Source: Chlamydomonas reinhardtii
Taxonomy: Eukaryota; Chlorophyta; Chlorophyceae; Chlamydomonadales; Chlamydomonadaceae
Assembly (NCBI RefSeq): GCF_000002595.2
Contig: NC_057011.1
Coordinates: 478,559 to 542,558 of the forward strand
Direction: 5' to 3'
DNA length: 64,000 nucleotides
Below are positions 11,634 through 20,730 of the stretch, piece after piece. A program made the translations under genes and the position numbers. How positions within the stretch are numbered: position 1 is the stretch's first letter; each line of letters begins with the position of its first letter. Below the pieces are notes generated by a model. It saw nothing but the letters and a program-made list of their open reading frames with translations, was not told where the DNA came from and did no database searches.

Positions 11634-12683
11634 ACACACACACACACGCATACACACACATGAACACGCACACACGCACAGGCATGCGCGACTACGCGCC
11701 TTACCTGGCCACCTCCTCGGCCCTGGGGCTGTGGGCCGCGATGGGGCCGGCCCGTGTGCGCGCCTACATGCGCGACCTGCTGGCGGCGGCGGTGGAGCTG
11801 TGCGGCAGCAGGTGCGGCAGAGCGTGTGTGCGTGTGTGTGTGTGTGTGTGTATGTGTGTGCGTGTAGCGCTGTGCACTTGTGTGTCGCCATCAGCTAGTG
11901 CCGTCCTGGTGCCTGCTGCCCCACTGCTGCTTGCGCCCTGTTGCCCCCCTCATTGCTGCCCCCCCCCCACTGTCCACTGCTCCCCTCCCCCCCTCCCCCC
12001 CTCCCCCTTCACCACCAGGTGGGGCACGGGCCTGCTGGCGCCCTCACTGGCCATGTGCGGGGGCAGCATGGCGCTGCTGGGGCTGCCGCAGGTGGGGCAC
12101 AGGGGCAGCATGGCGCTGATGGGGCTGCCACAGGTGGGGCACAGGGGCAGCATGGCGCTGCTGGGGTTGCCACAGGTGGGGCCTCACAGGGGGAGTATGG
12201 CGCTGCTGGGGCTGCCACAGGTGGGGCCTCACAGGGCGAGGGGGAGGAGGAGGAGGACGGGAGAGAGAGGCGGGGAGAGAGACACGGGGAGAGAGACACG
12301 GGGAGAGGGGGGTCGAGAGAGGGGGAAGAGAGAGGGGAGAGGAGGAGGAAAGGAGAAGGAGGGAAGGATTGGGGGTTGTGCGGGGAAAGCCTAACGAAGC
12401 ACAGGGGGGCGGGCGGCAGTAGGTGCTAGGGAGGGAGGCTAGAGGCCGGACATGTCCCCAATCCCGGCGTGCCAAGACTGGATGTGGGAGGCACCGTCAC
12501 GGCCCGAAACTGTGTGTCTGTGTTGAAAAACGAAGCAAACGTGTGTGTGTGTGTGCTCCCTGTGCTGCGCCGTTTCGTGCCCACGTGTCCACAGGAGCTG
12601 GCGGAGGGGCCGGAGGCGGACTCGGCAGATGCCAAGTATGTGCAGGTGGGTGGGTGGATGCGTGGATGTGTGAGTGGGGCGTG

Positions 12684-12742
<59 letters not shown>

Positions 12743-13371
12743 GTGCGTTGTCGCTGCTGGTTCAAGCTTGCGTTGGCTGCTGCTGTGTTGGTGGCGATTG
12801 TGGGCGTGACAAATTTGACTCGTGTGCACTGTCTCCTGCTCTATAATTTAGAACGCGTGTTTGCCTTGATGTCGCTGTCTCGGGCTGTCTCCAGTGAGCC
12901 CCGGCTGGGTTCGGTTCAGTAGGGGCTGGTATATACACCCCGCCCCTCAGTTCTTCATGAACGGCGCCCCCCTCCCACCCCTCCCACCCCTCCCAAACAC
13001 ACACTCAAACACGTACAGGACATGCTGCACCACGTGTACGGCATCGAGGTGCCCATCAAGGCCGTACAGGGCCGCCTGTACGTGCGCCTGTGAGTCCCGC
13101 AAACACACAGGCACACGCACAGGCACTCTCCCTCCCGCCTGTCGTGCACACACCGAGTTGCATGCTGTCGTGCATACACCGGCTTGCGTGCCTCCAGACG
13201 CGCATGTCACATACACACCTACCCAGCCTCACACACACCTGTTCCACACACATCCTCACACACCCACACCACAGGTCGGCGCACATGTACAACGCCCTGC
13301 CCGACTACCAGCGGCTGGCGGACGCGGTGGAGGACCTGCTCGCAAAGGAGCGGCTCGGCAGGCAGGAGGCA

Positions 13372-13403
<32 letters not shown>

Positions 13404-13741
13404 AGCTGGGGGCCAGGAAGCCGCGCCGGGTGAGCTGGGGCTGGGGCTGCGGATGTGTAGGCTGGGGCTGCGGATGGGTAGGCTGGGGGTGGGGCTGGGG
13501 TCGTGAGCTGGGGTTGGAGGGCGGGTTGGGGCTGGGGCTGGGGCTGAAGCTGGGGCTGGGGCGGTGGGAGCAGCCTGTGATTGGTGTTCGGGTTTGCCCT
13601 CATCAGCTCAGTCCTCCACCTCAGTCCTCTGCGCCCTGCTCACGCCTGGCTGCATCCCTCTGCCGCCCCTGCCGCCCCTGCCGCCCCGCCTTCCTTTTTG
13701 CTTTCGTCGGCGCTGCAGCCAAGAAGAAGTGCGGCGGCTGA
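8695..13741 (+). CDS. Class-V PLP-dependent aminotransferase-fold enzyme (L-cysteine desulfhydrase / isopenicillin-N epimerase-like)
   Basis: Thirteen exons: 8695-9113, 9300-9366, 9590-9647, 10075-10114, 10385-10600, 10748-10882, 11109-11539, 11682-11811, 12019-12091, 12595-12645, 13019-13089, 13275-13429, 13719-13741; the sum, 1869 nt, closes in phase (622 aa). Family marks in order: FINHGAFGGVCRPAHEE (substrate end, about residue 112), DLVFVPNATTGLNVAIQAAG (cofactor loop), LRPGDTMYMLNIGYGSVK, LIDGAHALGQVHLDL with the Asp expected to contact the pyridine nitrogen, and FFVTNCHKWLAAPRGTA, whose Lys should form the PLP aldimine. The C-terminal small domain follows (HHVYGIEVPIKAVQGRLYVR). Low-complexity Ala and Gln/Ala inserts split the fold at about 190-230 and 330-380. 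Plant LCD-type desulfhydrases and fungal Egt2-type C-S lyases have this architecture; sequence alone does not settle the substrate. No clear transit peptide is seen in the Ala/Thr-rich N-terminus. Confidence 0.88.
9757..9799 (-). pseudogene. Antisense 43-bp fragment of MIC60 exon 3 inside an intron
   Basis: Read on the minus strand, 40 of 43 bases equal MIC60 positions 25759-25801, the last intron base plus the start of exon 3 that encodes ELKEAKPFNKIQPP. The translated copy would read ELKEAKPFNNIQPP. It lies in intron 3 of the PLP-enzyme gene and has no exon role there. Confidence 0.7.
12060..12232 (+). repeat. Tandem repeat (42-45 bp, 4 units) copying an exon-intron junction
   Basis: Four units start near 12060, 12102, 12144 and 12188. 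Each holds the end of exon 9 of the PLP-enzyme gene (encoding GSMALLGLPQ), the donor CAG|GTGGGG and an acceptor-like CACAG. The first unit supplies the exon end used in my model (12091). Confidence 0.8.
12673..12740 (+). repeat. (GT)n array in a PLP-enzyme intron
   Basis: An almost pure GT array about 30 bp after the donor of exon 10 (12645). Confidence 0.9.
12903..12945 (+). repeat. Interspersed intron repeat family A, copy 3 (diverged)
   Basis: Reads GGGTTCGGTTCAGTAGGGGC then TGGTATATACACCCC, upstream of the exon-11 acceptor of the PLP-enzyme gene. Confidence 0.45.
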
Positions 13742-15873
13742 GGCTAGTTCCGCCCGCTGACACACACGCCTAGCTCCGTTGCAGGCGGCATCACGCATCA
13801 ATCATGGTGCGGGTGGCGGGACGTACGACGGAGCTAGCTGTGCCGGCGGGCGGGCGGGCGGCTAGCCCTGTTCAGTCAGGGGTTGTTTGAGACCCTGGCA
13901 GGAACTAAGGCGACGAACGGGTGGCAAGGGAGCTGCACCTCTTGCCTGCATGGATTGAATACGAGTTTCGGGTTGCTCATAATGTGGAAGGAGTGTGACG
14001 GCGAAGGCAAGATGTGACTGGGCTGCGTGCAAGGGAAGTCGTGATGTACTCATACAGGCGCACATCTTGCTTTTGTACTTGTGACTGCTGGCTCCATCAT
14101 CAGGCATTTGGGTTCGTTTCAAACATGCAGCGGAGGAGAGGCGTTTTCGCCTATGTAGCAGGCAAATGGAATGGAGCCAGGGGCCGTGCGTGGAGGTGAT
14201 GGCGGGTGTGTGGGCGTGTAGTTGGGTGTGTTTGTGTGCGGTGGGGGTGCGGGCCCGGAATTAACCACCGGGTGTTCTTCCGCCGCCGCCGCCAACCGCC
14301 GCCAACCGCTGCTAAACGCTGCCGTCGCTGGCCATGGTGTGAGGCGCCGCGCTTGAATGCACACGTGTGTGTTTTCCGCACGTGCGAGCGCGGCGGCCGA
14401 TTGTGCCCCTGGCAGCCCGTCATACAACAGACAACTTATGAATTGTGTGGATATGTGCGACGGTGCGGTCTTTGTTTTGCGCACCGTGAGCCATGGAGCG
14501 AGGAGAGGCTGCACGCTTAAAGGCTTCAGACGTCTAGAGGGATATTTGAGGCGTGAGGCTGGTGCGCTTTGCAGATCAGGGCCCTCAAGGCACCGTGGCA
14601 TCAGGCGTAAAATAGAGGCCCCAGGAGCGCGTGCGTGGTTTGTTCCTTGCCGCCGTGGTCAATGCGCAACGGAGAGAATAATACCAGTTTTGCACAGAAA
14701 GCACGACCTTCACCGGTCCTTTACGTACCGCGCACAATGCATGAATCAAACGATTAGGTCTTAATTTCTGCCGTCTTCTCCTGTTGGTATCTCTCCTGAA
14801 AGCCGCAGGGGCGAACGGCGCCCCCACTCGGCATGAAACACATGGGGCGACACGCAACACCACCAGCATGCCGCCAGCGGCAGCATAGCACGTCCCACAA
14901 CAGCACCTTTATTAGGATTTAATTCGGATTCTACTCAGGAATCCGGATAAAGTAGCAACACTAGTACGGTACAGGCCTACAGGGCGTCTCGCAGTACTGT
15001 TGCGCCGCACCACTAAACTTTTAGGAGGTACGCGTTTGTTTCATTGCACTCGTGTGTCTCCGTCGTCTCCGCCGCCCACACGTACGCCTCAACTTCTCCA
15101 CCCTACACAAGCCTTCCGCTGCTGCTGCGCACGGCAGCTAGCCCTCCCCCCACACACACTCGCTTAATGTCAATGCAACGTGTAGCCTATCTATGCGTGT
15201 CATCAGGCCCGTGCGTGGTGCTGCGGTTTCCTGGCCATAGTATGCAGTAGTACGTGATTGATAAGGGGAGCACGTACGGGGAGATTAAATGCAATGACTG
15301 CATCATCAACACAGCACTGTAAGCCATGTAACATGCTCATGCTCACAACAGGAAAGCAAAAGAGTCGAGGAAGCGGTATATAGGTTGTCCGTACAGATAT
15401 CAACACTGCAGACAAGTAGTGTGTCACCACACATGCAGTGCAGGAGCCCGCAACGCTCCATGGCAGTCACGGTGCAGAATCATCGATGAACGTTGCACAT
15501 GCGTGAAGCAGTCTCGCATCTTGCACGAGATTGGTGTCGAACATATTGGCGTGCCATGGGACGAATGCTTCAAATAAAGTAATCAGAAATGGCGTGCGTG
15601 TCAATTCTGCCAGCATTCCGTGCGCCCTGGCACGAGCTTGTTGGCACCGCGTGCAACAGGACATGCAACACGGCTAAGACGTGTACGAAGGCAAACCCAT
15701 GCACGTGCGAACAAATGTGGCGTGAGGCTGCGCCCAAGGACGTAGCCCATACATGCCAACAAGCATAACAAGCCATTGAACCCCCCTGCCGAGCAATACT
15801 CAAGCCATCAAAACCACGCCGACTTTGCCCACAGTAATCTTGCAAGCTTGCCGTGAAGCAACGAGCGAGGCCT
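13742..15873. other. Intergenic, between convergent genes
   Basis: Both flanking genes end here. No frame shows the GC3-rich codon bias or family motifs of the real exons. TGTAA motifs occur on the plus strand near 15316 and 15325 but lie 1.6 kb from the stop at 13741, so I do not assign them. Nothing else recognisable. Confidence 0.5.
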
Positions 15874-17275
15874 CTAAGAATCCACCTCCGCCGGCTGACG
15901 CAGCTTGCCACTGCCGCCGCTGCCACCCGCCTGCTGCCGTCCGCTCCCACCGCCACCCGCCCTGACCACATCCGCCGCCGCCACACCGCCCGCCTTCACA
16001 TACTCATCATCTTCATGCCTGCGCGCACCAAACATGGGCCGCATCTGGCCCTTGCCGCCGCCCTCCTCTTCGCCCTCATCCTCCCCGCCGTCGGCACCGC
16101 CCTCACCATCCTCATCGCCGCCGTCACCGCCCGGGCCCACCTTGGCACCCCCCTTCTGGGCCTGGGGCGAGGCCCGGAAGATGAACACCTGGGCCATGCC
16201 CGACAGGATCGCCAGCACTCCCACAGCAATGGCCAGAGCGACGACCAGCGCGTCGACGCTGCGGTGTTATGGGATGTCATGGGGTGTTATGGGATGTCAT
16301 GGGGTGTCATGGGGTGTCATGGGGTGTCATGGGGTGTTATGGGTGTTATGTGGTGTGGTGTTGTGTGGTGTTTGACACGGCACGGCCCGACCTCTTTATT
16401 GACCTTCCTCTCAAACACGGATTGGACTCATCTATTCCGCCCCGCCCCGCCCCGCCCCACCCCGCCCCGCCCCACCCCGCCCCGCCCCGCTCCGCCCCGG
16501 CCCGCCCACCACGGACCGCACCATACGCACGCACGCACACACACGCACGCACGCACCTCTTGTACACGGTGAGGTCGGTGGTGCCGTTGTCGCCGTTAGC
16601 GCCGTACATCACCGCGTAGTCGGGCCACTGCGAGGATGGGGTGGGGTGGTGGTGGTGGTGGTGTACGGCGGTGTTCCGGGTGATGATGGGTTAATGCCGG
16701 CGGGGAATGCATGACCGCATGCATGAGAGATGTCAGGTGTGAGGTCAACCCATGCATGTACACGAGTAGAGCGCCTTGGCCGCCGGACCCACCCACCCAC
16801 CCACCCACCCACCCACCCACCCACCCACCCACCCACCCACCCACCCACCCACCCACCCACCCACCCACCCACCCACCCACCCACCCACCCACCCACCCAC
16901 CCACCCACCCACCCACCCACCCACCCACCCACCCACCTTGATGTAGAGCATGAAGCACACCGCGTTGAAGACTGCGGAGGGCGGCAGTAGTGTGGACCAA
17001 CACAAGTAATACCAGCAGCAGGATAACAAGTTGTGTTGGAGGCCAGGGACAGACACGTGGAAGGCAGAGGACAGGAGGCCGCAGACGGCAGCAGGGGCCG
17101 CAGAATGAAGTGGGCAATATGTACCGGCAGCAGCACGCACCACACGGGCCCACACGCACCCACACGCGCCGCCCCGCGGTGCCGTAGTTGTGCACGTGTA
17201 GCGCCACCGCCCACGCCGAACGCAGTGTGCATGTGCGCACTTACCCACCCACCCACCCACGCGCCCACCCTGTCA

Positions 17276-17323
<48 letters not shown>

Positions 17324-17963
17324 GCAAGCACGCACCCACCCACCTACCCACCCACCCACCCGCCCACCCACCCAGCACGCACGCACGCACGCACGCACGC
17401 ATGCACACACGCACATGTGACAATGCCGGCGCCGATCAGGCCCAGCACTGCGAGGAACACAAGCACGTTGGCCCTGCGCAGCAACATTCAGCAGCGGCGG
17501 CGGCGGCGTCAGGCAGCAGAGCAGCAGTCGGGCGGCGGTTGGGGGACGGGTCAGTGCGGCAGCATTCAGGCTAATGGCATGATGGCTCACTTCGGGAACA
17601 GCGGGCCTTCACCTTTGCTTTTACTTTTGCTTCCTCATTCACCCAGCACGCTGCTCCGGCGCCGGTTACATGCCGTACATGTTAGTATAAATTATATGGC
17701 CAACGCGCCCGCACCACCCCCAGCCGCCCACCCACCTGTAGAAGTACTTCATGGTGCTTGACAGGTCGGTGCCGGGCGGGCTGAGGCCGCGCGCCTGGGA
17801 CAGGTACACATACTGGATGATGATGACCAGGATGGCCTGTGAGGGGAGGAGGGGGGAGTTGCGGGATGGGATGGGAGGAGGGAGGGATGGGAGCGAAGTA
17901 GAGTGGAGTGGAGGAGCGGATTGCAACATGCTGTTTGAAGCAGTCCAGGAGCGAGAAAGGGAG

Positions 17964-17996
<33 letters not shown>

Positions 17997-18215
17997 GCAC
18001 GCACACACGCACACACACATGCACACACATACACACACACATACACACACACACACAGGCACGCGCGCACGAACCCCTCGCTTGCCCCCTGCATGCCGCT
18101 TGCGCACCACGGACAGGCAGAAGCCGCTGATGGCCAGGTAGTACCCGAACAGGAAGCTGGGCGGCCGGTCGCGCCACCAGACGCCAATGGTCCTGTACAG
18201 GTTGTGCGTGTGTGC

Positions 18216-18266
<51 letters not shown>

Positions 18267-19588
18267 ACGGTATACAGAGCACCTGAGTATGTACTGAAGG
18301 CAGCACATGCGGAGCGTGTTGGCCAGATGAGGGGAATTGTGCCGACCGTGCGTATGTGCTGGCCACTAGCCAGGAGCACCACGCAAGTACTTGACGGTAT
18401 GGGAACCGCGTGAGAGCCTAGTCAGTGACTCCGAGTATCAAGGGACCCCGCCGTGCACGCACTTGTAGTAGTCCATTGCGGCCTGCTCCTCGGGTGTGGG
18501 CGGCGGTCCGGCCGGGTCGCGGAACCAGCCGAAGAACTGGTGGTGAGGTGTATGTGTGTGTGTCGTACACACAAGCAGGAGTGAGGAGGGAGCGTGGAAC
18601 ATCAAGAACGTGGACCCTCCTCCAAGGCTCCATACCGTATACCTCGTAGTCCACCCCAGCCCACACCAGCTACCGTACCAGCCTACCACCGACCATCATG
18701 TCTCCTGAGGACTGGTGCGTGCAGCCGCCCGCCCCATCCCGCCCCACCCCATCCCACCCCACCTCCCCACCTCAACCCCACCGCATCCGCCCCACCCCAC
18801 CCCACTCCACCCTCCCCCCACCCCACCCCACCCCACCCCCATCCCCACACCCACCCAGCCGCACCTGGTCTGCGGCGCGCAGCTCCGTGACTGACACGGT
18901 GCCTGGCAGCCCCAGCGCCACCGCCAGCATCAGCGCGCACACCAGACCCTCAACCTACACCGCAATGGTACATACGCATGGGGCAACCGTACATGGTATG
19001 TACCTTGTACACACACGGATCACGCATGCATGATGACAGGGCATCGTTACTGTAATAACAGAGTGCAAAAGTTGTCCGATCGGGTGCGTGAATGGGCCGT
19101 GTTCCTCAAGCCGAGTCAAGGTGTTCCTTGCAGCCCAGCCATTGTGACTAAAAAGTAATGATAAATGCTGGCCACATCGCGCCACTCCCCGCACGGGGCG
19201 CCCCCTGATCCGCGGTGGCATACCTGCAACACGGCCTCTGTACTGCTGTAGCTGGGCGTGGAGAATAGGAACTGCGGCGGGGGGGAGGGGGGGGGGGGGC
19301 GAATGGTCACGCGGGGGAACGGAGCACGTGGGACAACTTTTGACTTCCGAAGCTCGGGCTCAAGCGCTTAAAGTTTATCATGTTCAACTCAGCCCCATTA
19401 AGCCACACTTTCCACCATTTCGCCATGGCGCGCTCTGAAATGTCGCCATCGCAGACCAAGACCTCGTAGTATGCAACACACACAGAGCTGAGTATACCCA
19501 CCTGTGCGAAAAAATTAACGCAGGGAACGGCAAGGAGCACAGTCCCTATCGTGCGCCTGTGCTGCTGCCAGTACGTGCGGGCGCCCAT
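15874..19588 (-). CDS. Multi-pass membrane protein of unknown function
   Basis: Ten exons, 5' to 3': 19588-19502, 19271-19224, 18954-18865, 18536-18463, 18192-18108, 17836-17736, 17473-17415, 16971-16937, about 16627-16557, 16258-15874. Phases close over 1035 nt (344 aa). About five hydrophobic segments are visible: TIGTVLLAVPCVNFFAQFLF (from about residue 13), GLVCALMLAVALGLPGTV, FLFGYYLAISGFCLSVVAIL running into VIIIQYVYL, NVLVFLAVLGLIGAGIVTFF running into NAVCFMLYI, and ALVVALAIAVGVLAILSGMA. The segment between the last two has a possible glycosylation site (NGTT). The C-terminal ~90 residues are soluble, rich in Gly/Glu/Asp and basic patches. I do not recognise the family. The exon at 16971-16937 is only 35 nt, and several introns are nearly all simple repeat. 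Confidence 0.75.
16260..16345 (+). repeat. 10-bp minisatellite in last intron of the membrane-protein gene
   Basis: Eight or so units of ATGGGGTGTC/ATGGGATGTC begin immediately at the acceptor of the last exon (16258), so the array supplies the sequence just upstream of the splice site on the minus strand. Confidence 0.85.
16789..16936 (+). repeat. (CCCA)n array, about 148 bp
   Basis: An essentially perfect tetranucleotide array whose right edge abuts the 35-nt exon at 16937-16971, so it starts the downstream intron on the minus strand as (GGGT)n and contains the donor. Confidence 0.95.
17224..17412 (+). repeat. Mixed (CCCA)n and (GCAC)n arrays
   Basis: Alternating blocks of CCCA and GCAC tetranucleotides fill the intron between exons 7 and 8 of the membrane-protein gene and run up to the donor next to 17415. 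Confidence 0.85.
17976..18263 (+). repeat. (CA)n and (GT)n arrays flanking an exon
   Basis: A degenerate CA array (about 17976-18060) and a GT array (about 18207-18263) lie either side of exon 5 (18108-18192) of the membrane-protein gene. Confidence 0.85.
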
Positions 19589-20730
19589 TCTCAGGTCTTG
19601 CTTTTGTCAAGCAGTAATAGTCAGTATTTATGGCCGATAGGGGACTCTCACAGCTGCACTGTGAGCGAGGGCTAGGAAAATGTTCAGGCCGACTTCGATG
19701 TTATTATCTCGTGTCGACGAAGGGGCCCAGAGCTAGGCGGCCAGCATGGATGCGACCTTCTTATTATTGTATTATAGTGTCGCTCCGCTGTCGAGTGATT
19801 ACAGAACCCTGCGGTAAATCTACGGCCCATCTACGTCAGGTCGCGAACGCTTCGAGGGCTGGACGATTAGTTCCCTATAGCGAAACAAGCAGGACATTAG
19901 GTAAAACAATTGCCTCAGTAATAGCTCCTAATTGCCCCTGGCCCCCACCGCTCCTCACCCCTACAGCCCCAACCACGCCTAGCGCCCCCACTGCCCCTAG
20001 CGCCCCTCGCGCGCGCGCGCGCGCGTGGTGCCGTCTGTCCCTGTCGTGTCACACTGTACCCTGTCACGCCGTGCCTACGCGCGACGCGCGAGGAAACGCA
20101 TTATCTGACGTTGGGATGTCGCATGTTGACATATCGCAACCTGACCACCTTGCACCCGCTCGTGATGGAACATGGCAAGGGGCAGGAAACCTTGCACCCG
20201 CTGCTATACAAATCCGTTCGGTTGGCTTGCGGTGGTCCCTCATTAGACTGCCGTTCCTAGCCTACTAGTGAGCACGCAACCATACAGCAGTACGGTCGCC
20301 GAAGTAGTAGCAAGACAAGTCCTCTGCTCGTCACGCGCTTGCTTGCCCCTGCTCACCACCACACAACCTTCCCCAGTGCTCACCCACACGCTGACTATTT
20401 ACCTCCATTATCACCACCTCCCATGATCACCACCTGTGACCAGCCACACCAGCCGAACCCCGGCTCCGGCAGCCACAGCCGCAGCACGAGCATGCACAGC
20501 ACAGCCGCACCAGCGCGCATGTGGCACACACTGACACACTGCACCTTTACAACCCACATGCAGCACCCACAGGCACACGCCTGGCCACCAGCGCCTTCCA
20601 AGCGGCCAAGACAAGACACCAAGGGGGCGATGGTCCTTGACTCCTTGTCCGCCTGTGGGTCCCCAACGGTCCCCATCAGCTCCCCCCCTCACCCCCACGC
20701 CAGTTGTCCGGTGCCGTGCTGCGCTGTGAT
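19589..20730. other. Intergenic: promoter of the membrane-protein gene, 3' flank of HPRT
   Basis: Holds a (GC)n run near 20009-20025 and AT-richer sequence at 19590-19920 likely to include the promoter of the 19588 gene. No coding frame recognised. Confidence 0.5.
20547..20551 (-). terminator. Candidate polyadenylation signal TGTAA for HPRT
   Basis: TGTAA on the minus strand, 180 nt after the HPRT stop codon. TGTAA is the usual signal in Chlamydomonas-type algae. Confidence 0.5.

Noticed and set aside
16711-17423. Long frames encoding THPP or GWVG repeats
   Set aside because: Translation of tetranucleotide arrays only.
19907-20268. Possible coding frame (SVIAPNCPWPPP...) upstream of HPRT's 3' end
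   Set aside because: Low-complexity C-rich and (GC)n sequence, no splice signals in phase, no family.
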